Source: Dryomyza anilis
Lineage: Eukaryota > Arthropoda > Insecta > Diptera > Dryomyzidae
Length of the DNA stretch: 64,000 nucleotides
Assembly (NCBI GenBank): GCA_951804985.1
Contig: OX638135.1
Location: forward strand, 68,242,680-68,306,679
Direction: 5' to 3'
Shown here in pieces: positions 51,001 through 64,000 of the stretch. The notes under the pieces are model-generated. The model did not search any database, was not told the DNA's origin, and saw only the letters and a program-made list of their open reading frames with translations. The first letter of the stretch is position 1; the number at the start of each line of letters is the position of its first letter. A program made the position numbers and the translations under genes.

Positions 51001-54000
51001 AAAATGTTTTTGCAAAAATCGATAGCAAACATCGCACGTTGGGAAAAAATGATCAAATACGCGCACATGTCTGTTTTTTAAATTTCATGTCTATACTAAT
51101 AAAGATAGGTTTTTAAATATTTGAATATTCTTAAAGATATTTCTTTGGGGAATCGAGTTTTTTCTTAGTGGTACATTACACCGATATCCTACAGTTAAAA
51201 AGTAACTTTGTTGAATATTTTGTAAAATTGTTCTGATGCGTAGAAATTATATATAATATATGTATTTTTGATCGATATAACCTTGGTTAATTTGTGTATA
51301 CATATTCCGTCCATTATCCATGATTTAAGACTGTTGAATTATCAACGAAATCAAACACTCTACTAAGTATTAAAAAATCCTTTTTTTAATTTTAATGTTG
51401 TGAATTTGTGTTCCATTGTACATTAATATTTCAAATATTTTTAAAAATGTATAGGTTCAAAATGTAATGATTCAGCCATTATTAAATAATAATAATGATT
51501 AATTATTAGATACACAAAATCACAAATAATATTTTATTTTTAATTTTTTTTTTTTGTTGTTTTTAACAGTTGTTGTGGGTTTTTGGTTCGGGGGCATGTC
51601 GGACTTTTCGCGAGATCTGGCGTGCTCTCGCGATTGCACGAATGTTCATGTAGGATTAGTTCTGAAATTAAATGGTGTACAATAATATGAAAAATGCTAT
51701 TACTGACCTACCATTTGCTGAATCCAATTGCAACATCTTCCACGCACATCATGGTTACGTACATATACTGAAAATTTTTAAAATATATTTTATATAAATA
51801 AAAGAGAAAATATCTTACTTCAACAACTTTTGAAAATTCCAAAGAGCTGGACATTTTCTTTGGTGACTCAAAGCATATAAAAATAAACTTTTTGGCTCAT
51901 TTGTATTTTTATTACTTTCGTTTTTAGTGGCATTATTAATAGCCTTCGAATTGTCTGCAATTTTCAATTCTACAATCAGAGAATCTGCGTTGGAGCTACT
52001 TTTATTTAAATCAATTTCTATATTGGGCATTTTTATATTTGCCGTATTGTTTTTAAATGCATTTAAAAAGAAAATTTTCTTCATTATATTTTGCAAATTG
52101 ATTGCAGATGCAGTGGGTTCTGCAATTTGTGAAGAATCTGTGGAAGAATGTTGTGCAGAATTGTTTGATTCGTTTGCATCATTTAGAGCATGTTGTGAAC
52201 CATCTTGTGTGGCATCTATTAAAGCAGATTGTTTATCATCTTGTCCCACATTCTTTGTATCAACTTTCGTCTCTACTTCCAGCCCTATGAGTTTCTGTGC
52301 AGTGTACTTTGCCACAAGATAATTTTGCCAATAATTTTTAGGCTCCGTCGGCTCCGTGACAGCTGTCGTTGTGTCCAGCACAATTTTAGTTACCACAAAC
52401 ATTTCCTGCAATTTATTTTGCACATTGTTTATTGTTTCAAATTTTCCCACACTTATCGCTAGATATTTGACAAAATTTTAAGCAAGAAAATATTTCGAAA
52501 CACGCAGGCAAACATGCTACCTATACGCATTGAAATCACATTTTATATGTAGCTTTGAGGTAGACAAAGGTGGGAATGTGAACAAAAGCTGCTAGTTCCC
52601 TGCTATAGCATGAAAATAAAATTAGTAGGGAAAGGGTAGGGTATGGTAGCGAAACAGGCGTAAGCAAAATGGTAGGCTCAGGCAGGGTAAAGTAGGCAAT
52701 ATGCTGGAAACAAAATGGTAGGGAATGGTATGGAAAGGCAGGGATCATAAACGTATTATTTAGATCATGGATGACCATCCATTCCGCCCTCAACAAAAAT
52801 TTCTTGTTGTACAACAACACCGACAAATTTTGTTTGTTGTATTTTCGCAAAAATCAATCGCTTCGATGATGTGTTGATGGTTACGCATATTTCTGCTGCT
52901 TCACATTGTTATTGTGTCGCCTTGTTATTGTTATCAAAGTAAGCAATAACAAAACACGTTTTGTACAACAAGAAGATTATGTTTTGGGCGAAAATGGCAA
53001 AAAGAGCCAGTAGCTGGTCACCTCCTGATGTTGATCAGCATGATAGGGAAAACATTCACATTTTTCACATTTGGCTTAACAAACCGACGGAATGAACACC
53101 AATTAAATAATGAAACAAACGCACAAAAGACGCGGTGTGGCGTATTAATTTGAAGCGTAACAAATAACTGCCAAAAATTTTAATACTGAACATATTAGAA
53201 GGCAAATTCGCTATTGTATCAAGCTTTTAAAACTTCAAAACAGAAATAATATAAACCAAATTTCCTGTCGACAACTTGTTGATCAAACTTTTAAAATTTC
53301 AAAACAGAAATTCTATACCATGTGTTTGCCTGCTACTCGAAGGCTACTTTTCAGTTTCCTACTACGAAGAAGCTTTTTAAAATTTCAAAACAGAAATTGC
53401 TATACAATGTGTTTGCCTGCTACTCGCAGGCTACCATTCTCTCCATAATCTAGCTTACAAAACTTCAAAACCAAAAGTTACAGAAAATGCTTTTGTCTGC
53501 TAGGGGTAGGCTTGAACATACCAGTTTGCTGCGTAAGTGCTGCTATAGGGAGCCTGCTTATTTTCAAAAATTCAAAATGCCTGCTATGCAATGTGTATTT
53601 CCTACCATATTCCTGTGAGTTTTCCTCAAAACTACACGGATAGAAAAGATTTGTTTGAATATGTTTCAATGTAATTAAAAACTAATACGAAATTACCATA
53701 CATGTATTAGGAATGAAGTGTAATTAAATTATAATCGAAATAGAATTTATTTTTGTTCACGTGTAAACAATATTATATTGTCCAGCAGAATCTGCCAAAT
53801 TTACCATAAATATGTTACAATACCAATACAAAATTTTAATTGCATTTGAATAAACTGTTTCTTGGCAATTTACTTGGATAAAACTATGTTTCGAAACACA
53901 GAAAATGCTAATCAAATCTAAATACAACGTATCTTCGCAACGCTCGTCATAATTCGATAATTTATCGATTGGCGAAGTTGGCAACGTTGTGCAGCATTTT

Positions 54001-54956
54001 CTACCTACGCCATCGTTTGAACATATTATTGTTTAAAAACAAACAAAAAAGGAATTGGATTTAAATAAATGTATTCTTCCAACATTCTTCTTGTATACGA
54101 AGTTGGCACTCGTTGAGCAGAATTTTATACCTACGTCTCTTTTGTCGTCGTTTGAAGTATGTATATACACACGGTGATCGGCATTTTCTGAGTACGCGTC
54201 TTTTGTTGTTCGTTGAGAAAACGTGTTCGCGTCGGTAATATTTTCTGAAACTAAAGTGAAAAAACCACAAATAAAATGTGTGTTTCGATTTTCAAACAGA
54301 ATTTGGCATGTTTTTTACAAAAGCCTCCGTGAATTCCTTGCCTACGCTATGTGCTGTACTGAGATCAATTGTAACTGTGCCAAATATAAAGCGAGCCTCG
54401 ATCGTCTGGTTTAGCGTCTGCTGGTGCAATTGTGCATTCATTGATGCTGTCACTTGTACTTGCAGTTTTAAACGAATTATTTATTTATGCATTTAAAAAT
54501 TTGTTAATGAATTCAATTATTATAAATTCCCACTGTGGATGTTTAAAGATTTTTAATAAAAATTAATAAAAAAACAACATTTTATTTTTATTTTCAGGAT
54601 TTCTTTCCAAAAATATTTAAATATGTTTCTATGCAAACATACTACTTTTTGTACTGAAACAACTGATATGTTTCACTGGAAACATATTTATATTCAGGTC
54701 GTTCAAAATCATGTTTTATTTTGAACATATTTATGTTTCGGTTGAAATATTTATTTTATTTGGATGTAGTAATTATTATGTTTCCATTAGAACATACTCC
54801 ATTTTAAGGGGCATCATTAAAATGTTTCCGGGATATTATAATGTAAGTCAGAGCTCATGACAACAATGTTCAAGTCTCAATACAACCCTGTTTACAAATG
54901 ATTTATCAGTCAATTATATATTATGTTTACATAAAATTCCAAACATACAAAATTCC
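51001..54956 (-). repeat. Tandem array unit 1 (~3.96 kb)
   Basis: Begins AAAATGTTTTTGCAAAAATC and runs to the next occurrence of the same sequence at 54957. Relative to later units it lacks about 170 bp in the upstream part of the large exon (near 52468) and has a shorter leader exon region (near 51470). It keeps the longest version of the large exon. Confidence 0.9.
51568..52470 (-). pseudogene. Gene fragment in array unit 1 (large exon, 56-nt exon, truncated last exon)
   Basis: The large-exon frame is open from 52450 to 51815 (211 codons): GKFETINNVQNKLQEMFVVT, then KNYWQNYLVAKYTAQKLIGL and the Asn/Ser-rich tail ending LWNFQKLLK. It ends exactly at a donor-like GTAAGATATTTT, followed after 51-52 nt by the acceptor and the 56-nt exon. 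The upstream end of the exon is deleted. The last exon is cut after about 90 bp, next to ACAACAACTG. Function unknown; the best template for asking what the gene was. Confidence 0.5.
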
Positions 54957-55462
54957 AAAATGTTTTTGCAAAAATCGATAGCAAACATCGCACGTTGGGA
55001 AAAAAATGATCAAATACGCGCGCATGGCTGTTTTTTAAATTTCATCTCTATACCAATAAAGATAGGTATTTACATATTTGAATATTCTTAAAGATATTTC
55101 TTTGGGGAATCGAGTGGCATACTCAGTTTTTTTTAATGGTAAATTACATCGATACCCTACAGTTAAAAAGTAACTTTGTTGAATATTTTGTAAAATTGTT
55201 CTGATTCGTAGAAATTATATATAATATATGTATTTTTGATAGATATAACCTTGGTTAATTTGTGTATACATATTGCGTCCATTATCCATGATTTAAGACT
55301 GTTGAATTATCAACGAAATCAAACACTCTACTAAGTATTTAAAAATCCTTTTTTTTTAATTTTAATGTTGTGAATTTGTGTTCCATTGTACATTAATATT
55401 TCAAATATTTTTAAAAATGTATAGGGTTGGCTATATATATTAAAATAATTAAAACCACTTAC

Positions 55463-55475
55463 CTGATTCAGCCAT
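55463..55475 (-). other. Start-codon exon-like sequence with strong splice donor (unit 2; also 59563-59575, 63689-63701)
   Basis: Minus strand: ATGGCTGAATCAG followed by GTAAGTGG in units 2 and 4 and by GTAGGTGG in unit 3; in unit 1 the donor is lost. It lies about 90 bp beyond the truncated last exon, in sequence absent from the copy at 21.9-25.4 kb. It may be the first exon of another gene that was joined to the array unit. Confidence 0.35.
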
Positions 55476-55559
55476 GATTAAATAATAATAATGATTAATT
55501 ATTAGATACACAAAATCACAAAAAATATTTTATTTTTAAATTTTTTTTTTTTGTTTTTA

Positions 55560-56520
55560 ACAGTTGTTGTGGGTTTTTGGTTCGGGGGCATGTCGGACTT
55601 TTCGCGTGATCTGGCGTGCTCTCGCGTCTGCACGAATGTTCATGTAGGATTAGTACTGAAATTAAATGGTGTACAATAATATGAAAAATGCTATTACTGA
55701 CCTACCATTTGCTGAATCCAATTGCAACATCTTCCACGCACATCATGGTTACGTACATTTACTGAAAATTTTTAAAATATATTTTATATAAATACAAGAG
55801 AAAATATCTTACTTCAACAACTTTTGAAAATTCCAAAGAGCTGAACATTTTCTTTGGTGACTCAAAGCATATAAAAAAAACTTTTTGGCTCATTTGTATT
55901 TTTATTACTTTCGTTTTTAGTGGCATTATTAATAGCCTTCGAATTGTCTGCATTTTTCAATTCTACAATCAGATAATCTGCGTTGGAGCTACTTTTATTT
56001 AAAGTAATTTTTATATTGGGCATTTTTATATTTGCCGTATTGTTTTTAAATGCATTTAAAAAGAAACTTTTCTTCATTCTATTTTGCAAATTGGTTTCAG
56101 ATGCAGTGGGTTTTGCAATTTGTGAAGAATATGTGGAAGAATGTCGTGCAGAATTGTTTGATTCATTTGCATCATTTAGAGCATGTTGTGAACCATCTTG
56201 TGTGGCATCTATTAAAGCAGATTGTTTATCATCTTGTCCCACATTCTTTGTATCAACTTTCGTCTCTACTTCCAGCCCTATGAGTTTCTGTGCAGTGCTC
56301 CGTCGGCTCCGTGACAGCTGTCGTTGTGTCCAGCACAATTTTAGTTACCACAATTTATTTTGCACATTGTTTATAGTTTCAAATTTTCCCACACTTATGG
56401 CTAGATATTTGCTAGCATTCCGAAGCACGCTGGGACTGCTCGCCCTCACGAATTGCGCAGTATTTGCGCGCAGAATTTCCAGGCTACTCTTTGCAATCGA
56501 CTCCTTGTCGGAATAAATGA
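55560..56520 (-). pseudogene. Gene fragment in array unit 2
   Basis: Same exons as unit 1, but about 60 bp including NYWQNYLVAKY and a short piece near FVVT are missing, giving a stop after NVQNKLW. The upstream part (KESIAKSSLEILRANTAQFV, RASSPSVLRNASKYLAISVG) is present here and continuous with KFETINNVQNK. Donor GTAAGATA kept at the exon end (about 55808). Confidence 0.5.
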
Positions 56521-59112
56521 TGAATAAATTATGAATACAATAAAGAATATTACCTAGTAACATAAATAATGCCACTGGCAATTTATAAAATATTAAATAT
56601 GAAACAACCCCAGACAAAATTTTAAGCAGGAAAATGTTTCGAAACACGCAGGCAAACATGCTACCTATACGCATTGAAATCACATTTTATATGTAGCTTT
56701 GAGGTAGACAAAGGTGGGAATGTGGACAAAAGCTGCTAGTTCCCTGCTATAGCATGAAAATATAATTGGTAGGGAAAGGGTAGGGTATGGTAGCGAAACA
56801 GGCGTAAGCAAAATGGCAGGCTCAGGCAGGGTAAAGTAGGCAATATGCTGGAAGCAAAATGGTAGGGAATGGTATGGAAAGGCAGGGATCATAAACATAT
56901 GATTTAGATCATGGATAAGCATCCATTCCGCCTTCAACAAAAACTTCTTGTTGTACAACAACACCGACAAATTTTGTTTGTTGTATTTTCGCAAAAATCA
57001 ATCGCTTCGATGATGTGTTGTTGGTTACGCATATTTCTGCTGCTTCACATTGTTATTGTGTCGCCTTGTTATTGTTATCAAAGTAAGCAATAACAAAACA
57101 CGTTTTGTACAACAAGAAGATTATGTTTTGGACGAAAATGGCAAAAAGAGGCAGTAGCCGGTCACCTTCTGATGTTGATCAGCATGATAGGGAAAACATT
57201 CACATTTTGCACATTTGGCTTAACAAACCGACGGAATGAACACCAATTAAATAATGAAACAAACGCACAAAACACGCGGTGTGACGTATTAATTTGAGGC
57301 GTAACAAATAACTGCCAAAAATTTTAATACTGAACATATAAGAAGGCAAATTCGATATTGTATCAAGCTTTTAAAACTTCAAGACAGAAATAATATAAAC
57401 CAAATTTCCTGTCGACAACTTGTTGATCAAACTTTTAAAATTTCAAAACAGAAATTCTATACAATGTGTGTGCCTACTCGAAGGCTACTTTTCAGTTTCC
57501 TACTACGAAGAAGCTTTTTAAAATTTCAAAACAGAAATTGTTATACAATGTGTTTGCCTGCTACTCGCAGGCTACCTTTCTCTCCATAATCTAGCTATAA
57601 ATATACCTTTCAAATCTTCAAAACCAAAAGTTACAGAAAAATGCTTTTGTCTGCTAGGGGTAGGCTTGAACATACCAGTTTGCTGCGTAAATGCTGCTAT
57701 AGGGAGCCTGCTTATTTTCACAAATTCAAAATGCCTGCTGTGCAATGTGTATTTCCTACCATATTCCTGTGAGTTTTCCTCAAAACTACACGGATAGAAA
57801 AGATTTGTTTGAATATGTTTCAATGTAATTAAAAACTAATACGAAATTACCATACATGTATTAGGAATGAAGTGTAATTAAATTATTACCGAAATAGAAT
57901 TTATTTTTGTTCACGTGTAAACAATATTATATTGTCCAGCAGAATCTGTCAAATTTACCATAAATATGTTACAATACCAATACAAAATTTTAATTGCATT
58001 TGAATAAACTGTTTCTTGGCAATTTACTTGGTTAAAACTATGTTTCGAAACACAGAAAATGCTAATCAAATCTAAATACAACGTATCTTCGCAACGCTCG
58101 TCATAATTCGATAATTTATCGATTGACGAAGTTGGCAACGTTGTGCAGCATTTTCTACCTACGCCATCGTTTGAACATATTATTGTTTAAAAACAAACAA
58201 AAAAGGAATTGGATTTAAATAAATGTATTCTTCCAACATTCTTCTTGTATACGAAGTTGGCACTCGTTGAGCAGAATTTTATACCTACGTCTCTTTTGTC
58301 GTCGTTTGAAGTATGTATATACACTCGGTGATCGGCATTTTCTGAGTACGCGTCTTTTGTTGTTCGTTGAGAAAACGTGTTCGCGTCGGTAATAATTTCT
58401 GAAACTAAAGTGAAAAAACCACAAATAAAATGTGTGTTTCGATTTTCAAACAGAATTTGGCATGTTTTTTTTACAAAAGCCTCCGTGAATTCCTTGCCTA
58501 CGCTATGTGCTGTACTGAGATCAACTGTAACTGTGCCAAATATAAAGCGAGCCTCGATCGTCTGGTTTAGCGTCTGCTGGTGCAATTGTGCATTCATTGA
58601 TGCTGTCACTTGTACTTGCAGTTTTAAACGAATTATTTATTTATGCATTTAAAAATTTGTTAATGAATTCAATTATTATAAATTCCCACTGTGGATGTTT
58701 AAAGATTTTTAATAAAAATTAATATAAAAACAACATTTTATTTTTATTTTCAGGATTTCTTTCCAAAAATATTTAAATATGTTTCTATGCAAACATACTA
58801 CTTTTTGTACTGAAACAACTGATATGTTTCACTGGAAACATATTTATATTCAGGTCGTTCAAAATCATGTTTTATTTTGAACATATTTATGTTTCGGTTG
58901 AAATATTTATTTTATTTGGATGTAGTAATTATTATGTTTCCATTAGAACATACTCCATTTTAAGGGGCATCATTAAAATGTTTCCGGGATATTATAATGT
59001 AAGTCAGAGCTCATGACAACAATGTTCAAGTCTCAATACAACCCTGTTTACAAATGATTTATCAGTCAATTATATATTATGTTTACATAAAATTCCAAAC
59101 ATACAAAATTCC

Positions 59113-62100
59113 AAAATGTTTTTGCAAAAATTTTTTAAATTTCATGTCTATACTAATAAAGATAGGTATTTACATATTTGAATATTCTTAAAGATATTTC
59201 TTTGGGGAATCGAGTGGCATACTCGGTTTTTTTTAATGGTAAATTACACCGATACCCTACAGTTAAAAATTAACTTTGTTGAATATTTTGTAAAATTGTT
59301 CTGATTCGTAGAAATTATATATAATATATGTAATTTTGATCGATATAACCTTGGTTAATTTGTGTATACATATTGCGTCCATTATCCATGATTTAAGACT
59401 GTTGAATTATCAACGAAATCAAACACTCTACTAAGTATTAAAAAATCCTTTTTTTTTAATTTTAATGTTGTGAATTTGTGTTCCATTGTACATTAATATT
59501 TCAAATATTTTTAAAAATGTATAGGGTTGGCTATATATATTAAAATAATTAAAACCACCTACCTGATTCAGCCATGATTAAATAATAATAATGATTAATT
59601 ATTAGATACACAAAATCACAAAAAATATTTTATTTTTAAATTTTTTTTTGTTGTTTTTAACAGTTGTTGTGGGTTTTTGGTTCGGGGGCATGTCGGACTT
59701 TTCGCGTGATCTGGCGTGCTCTCGCGTCTGCGTCTGTACAATAATATGAAAAATGCTATTACTGACCTACCATTTGCTGAATCCAATTGCAACATCTTCC
59801 ACGCACATCATGGTTACGTACATTTACTGAAAATTTTTAAAATATATTTTATATAAATACAAGAGAAAATATCTTACTTCAACAACTTTTGAAAATTCCA
59901 AAGAGCTGAACATTTTCTTTGGTGACTAAAAGCATATAAAAATAAACTTTTTGGCTCATTTGTATTTTTATTACTTTCGTTTTTAGTGGCATTATTAATA
60001 GCCTTCGAATTGTCTGCATTTTTCAATTCTACAATCAGATAATCTGCGTTGGAGCTACTTTTATTTAAAGTAATTTTTATATTGGGCATTTTTATATTTG
60101 CCGTATTGTTTTTAAATGCATTTAAAAAGAAACTTTTCTTCATTTTATTTTGCAAATTGGTTTCAGATGCAGTGGGTTTTGCAATTTGTGAAGAATATGT
60201 GGAAGAATGTCGTGCAGAATTGTTTGATTCATTTGCATCATTTAGAGCATGTTGTGAACCATCTTGTGTGGCATCTATTAAAGCAGATTGTTTATCATCT
60301 TGTCCCACATTCTTTGTATCAACTTTCGTCTCTACTTCCAGCCCTATGAGTTTCTGTGCAGTGCTCCGTCGGCTCCGTGACAGCTGTCGTTGTGTCCAGC
60401 ACAATTTTAGTTACCACAATTTATTTTGCACATTGTTTATAGTTTCAAATTTTCCCACACTTATGGCTAGATATTTGCTAGCATTCCGAAGCACGCTGGG
60501 ACTGCTCGCCCTCACGAATTGCGCAGTATTTGCGCGCAGAATTTCCAGGCTACTCTTTGCAATCGACTCCTTGTCGGAATAAATGATGAATAAATTATGA
60601 ATAAATGATGAATACAATAAAGAATATTACCTAGTAACATAAATAATGCCACTGGCAATTTATAAAATATTAAATATGAAACAACCCCAGACAAAATTTT
60701 AAGCAGGAAAATGTTTCGAAACACGCAGGCAAACATGCTACCTATACGCATTGAAATCACATTTTATATGTAGCTTTGAGGTAGACAATGGTGGGAAGGT
60801 GGACAAAAGCTGCTAGTTCCCTGCTATAGCATGAAAATAAAATTGGTAGGGAAAGGGTAGGGTATGGTAGCGAAACAGGCGTAAGCAAAATGGCAGGCTC
60901 AGGCAGGGTAAAGTAGGCAATATGCTGGAAGCAAAATGGTAGGGAATGGTATGGAAAGGCAGGGATCATAAACATATGATTTAGATCATGGATAAGCATC
61001 CATTCCGCCCTCAACAAAAACTTCTTGTTGTACAACAACACCGACAAATTTTGTTTGTTGTATTTTCGCAAAAATCAATCGCTTCGATGATGTGTTGTTG
61101 GTTACGCATATTTCTGCTGCTTCACATTGTTATTGTTATCAAAGTAAGCAATAACAAAACACGTTTTGTACAACAAGAAGATTATGTTTTGGGCGAAAAT
61201 GGCAAAAAGAGGCAGTAGCTGGTCACCTTTTGATGTTGATCAGCATGATAGGGAAAACATTCACATTTTGCACATTTGGCTTAACTAACCGACGGAATGA
61301 ACACCAATTAAATAATGAAACAAACGCACAAAACACGCGGTGTGACGTATTAATTTGAGGCGTAACAAATAACTGCCAAAAATTTTAATACTGAACATAT
61401 AAGAAGGCAAATTCGATATTGTATCAAGCTTTTAAAACTTCAAAACAGAAATAATATAAACCAAATTTCCTGTCGACAACTTGTTGATCAAACTTTTAAA
61501 ATTTCAAAACAGAAATTCTATACAATGTGTGTGCCTACTCGAAGGCTACTTTTCAGTTTCCTACTACGAAGAAGCTTTTTAAAATTTCAAAACAGAAATT
61601 GTTATACAATGTGTTTGCCTGCTACTCGCAGGCTACCTTTCTCTCCATAATCTAGCTATAAATATACCTTTCAAATCTTCAAAACCAAAAGTTACAGAAA
61701 AATGCTTTTGTCTGCTAGGGGTAGGCTTGAACATACCAGTTTGCTGCGTAAATGCTGCTATAGGGAGCCTGCTTATTTTCAAAAATTCAAAATGCCTGCT
61801 ATGCAATGTGTATTTCCTACCATATTCCTCTGAGTTTTCCTCAAAACTACACGGATAGAAAAGATTTGTTTGAATATGTTTCAATGTAATTAAAAACTAA
61901 TACGAAATTACCATACATGTATTAGGAATGAAGTGTAATTAAATTATTACCGAAATAGAATTTATTTTTGTTCACGTGTAAACAATATTATATTGTCCAG
62001 CAGAATCTGTCAAATTTACCATAAATATGTTACAATACCAATACAAAATTTTAATTGCATTTGAATAAACTGTTTCTTGGCAATTTACTTGGTTAAAACT

Positions 62101-63183
62101 ATGTTTCGAAACACAGAAAATGCTAATCAAATCTAAATACAACGTATCTTCGCAACGCTCGTCATAATTCGATAATTTATCGATTGACGAAGTTGGCAAC
62201 GTTGTGCAGCATTTTCTACCTACGCCATTTGAACATATTATTGTTTGAACATATTATTGTTTAAAAAAAAACAAAAAAGGAATTGGATTTAAATAAATGT
62301 ATTCTTCCAACATTCTTCTTGTATACGAAGTTGGCACTCGTTGAGCAGAATTTTATACCTACGTCTCTTTTGTCGTCGTTTGAAGTATGTATATACACTC
62401 GGTGATCGGCATTTTGTGAGTACGCGTCTTTTGTTGTTCGTTGAGAAAACGTGTTCGCGTCGGTAATAATTTCTGAAACTAAAGTGAAAAAACCACAAAT
62501 AAAATGTGTGTTTCGATTTTCAAACAGAATTTGGCATGTTTTTTTTACAAAAGCCTCCGTGAATTGCCTATGCTATGTGCTGTACTGAGATCAACTGTAA
62601 CTGTGCCAAATAAAAAGCGAGCCTCGATCGTCTGGTTTAGCGTCTGCTGGTGCAATTGTGCATTCATTGATGCTGTCACTTGTACTTGCAGTTTTAAACG
62701 AATTATTTATTTATGCATTTAAAAATTTGTTAATGAATTCAATTATTATAAATTCCCACTGTGGATGTTTAAAGATTTTTAATAAAAATTAATAAAAAAA
62801 CAACATTTTATTTTTATTTTCAGGATTTTTTTCCAAAAATATTTAAATATGTTTCTATGCAAACATACTACTTTTTGTACTGAAACAACTGATATGTTTC
62901 ACTGGAAACATATTTATATTCAGGTCGTTCAAAATCATGTTTTATTTTGAACATATTTATGTTTCGGTTGAAATATTTATTTTATTTGGATGTAGTAATT
63001 ATTATGTTTCCATTAGAACATACTCCATTTTAAGGGGCATCATTAAAATGTTTCCGGGATATTATAATGTAAGTCAGAGCTCATGACAACAATGTTCAAG
63101 TCTCAATACAACCCTGTTTACAAATGATTTATCAGTCAATTATATATTATGTTTACATAAAATTCCAAACATACAAAATTCCA
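59113..63183 (-). repeat. Tandem array unit 3 (~4.07 kb)
   Basis: Nearly the same as unit 2. It lacks about 60 bp after AAAATGTTTTTGCAAAAA (the part with CGATAGCAAACATCGC) and about 30 bp of the truncated last exon (near 59732). Shared variants with unit 2 show the two are closest relatives. Confidence 0.9.
59672..60585 (-). pseudogene. Gene fragment in array unit 3
   Basis: Carries the same deletions as unit 2, so they were inherited by array expansion. Open from 60404 to 59874 downstream of the stop. Differs from unit 2 by scattered single-base changes. Confidence 0.5.
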
Positions 63184-64000
63184 AAATGTTTTTGCAAAAA
63201 TCGATAGCAAACATCGCACGTTGGGAAAAAAATGATCAAATACGCGCGCATGGCTGTTTTTTAAATTTCATGTCTATACTAATAAAGATAGGTATTTACA
63301 TATTTGAATATTCTTAAAGATATTTCTTTGGGGAATCGAGTGGCATACTCGGTTTTTTTTAATGGTAAATTACACCGATACCCTACAGTTAAAAAGTAAC
63401 TTTGTTGAATATTTTGTAAAATTGTTCTGATTCGTAGAAATTATATATAATATATGTATTTTTGATCGATATAACCTTGGTTAATTTGTGTATACATATT
63501 CCGTCCATTATCCATGATTTAAGACTGTTGAATTATCAACGAAATCAAACACTCTACTAAGTATTAAAAAATCCTTTTTTTTTAATTTTAATGTTGTGAA
63601 TTTGTGTTCCATTGTACATTAATATTTCAAATATTTTTAAAAATGTATAGGGTTGGCTATATATATTAAAATAATTAAAACCACTTACCTGATTCAGCCA
63701 TGATTAAATAATAATAATGATTAATTATTAGATACACAAAATAACAAAAAAAAATTATTTTTAAATTTTTTTTTGTTGTTTTTAACAGTTGTTGTGGGTT
63801 TTTGGTTCGGGGGCATGTCGGACTTTTCGCGTGATCTGGCGTGCTCTCGCGTCTGCACGAATGTTCATGTAGGATTAGTACTGAAATTAAATGGTGTACA
63901 ATAATATGAAAAATGCTATTACTGACCTACCATTTGCTGAATCCAATTGCAACATCTTCCACGCACATCATGGTTACGTACATTTACTGAAAATTTTTAA
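63184..64000 (-). repeat. Tandem array unit 4, cut by window end
   Basis: Repeats the first ~815 bp of unit 2 including the truncated last exon and the 56-nt exon; continues beyond the window, so the array size is unknown. Confidence 0.9.

Larger units (their letters stand above)
54957..59112 (-). repeat. Tandem array unit 2 (~4.16 kb)
   Basis: Starts at the same AAAATGTTTTTGC landmark. Contains, in minus-strand order, the ATGTTT/AAACAT-rich segment, the large exon, the 56-nt exon, the truncated last exon, a T-rich joint and the 13-nt exon-like ATGGCTGAATCAG|GTAAGT. Confidence 0.9.

Noticed and set aside
58187..58609. 140-codon minus-strand frame in array unit 2
   Set aside because: Broken in the other copies by differing T-run lengths and small indels; no domain recognised.

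Overview
The window is AT-rich animal DNA, almost certainly from a dipteran insect. The evidence is R1-clade, RTE-like and CR1/jockey-like LINEs, env-bearing Gypsy elements of the errantivirus type, (GTCY)n mini-me/DINE-like repeats, and splice-bounded exons with introns of about 50-80 nt. The species is not identifiable from this sequence. There is no convincing intact host gene, no rRNA or tRNA gene and no CRISPR; the window is a transposon-dense, probably heterochromatic, stretch.

Layout. 1-3.6 kb: a broken R1-clade LINE (plus strand) whose A-rich tail runs into a (GATATA)n/(TA)n microsatellite. 4.0-14.6 kb: a decayed errantivirus-like Gypsy element on the minus strand, with its 5' LTR at 13958-14618 and a truncated 3' LTR at 4010-4269. 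Its pol lost RT and RNase H, and it contains later insertions: an RTE fragment, a long-inverted-repeat DNA element, two DINE-like copies and a ~380-bp foldback. 14.6-20.9 kb: LINE remnants, including a CR1/jockey-like LINE (16.08-19.34 kb) nested in an RTE-like LINE. 21.1-25.7 kb: remnants of an unidentified multi-exon minus-strand gene.

25.5-48.8 kb is a Russian doll. Errantivirus-like element 1 (LTRs of about 580-598 bp) is split inside its integrase by closely related element 2 (33819-44689; 554-bp LTRs differing at one position I noticed; 4-bp target duplication CTAT). Element 2 is split in its protease region by an internally deleted Copia element (36585-38588; LTRs of up to 133 bp; 5-bp duplication GGAAC). 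The 5' flank, LTR, leader and first 148 gag codons of element 1 are also tandemly duplicated (about 2.3 kb). Element 1 keeps an env region with frame breaks; element 2 has no env.

48.8-51.0 kb: a DINE-like repeat and the 5' end (LTR plus start of a gag-like ORF) of a third LTR element on the minus strand. 51.0-64.0 kb: a tandem array of ~4.0-4.2-kb units, three complete and one cut by the window edge. They carry the same gene fragments as the 21.9-25.4 kb copy, but one exon is cut and joined to a different sequence. This array of a chimeric gene fragment is the least explained object in the window.

The LTR elements form one functional group: tRNA-Ser-like primer sites, gag zinc knuckles, protease, RT/RNase H, integrase and (element 1) an Env-like gene. 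Every copy seen has at least one disabling break.
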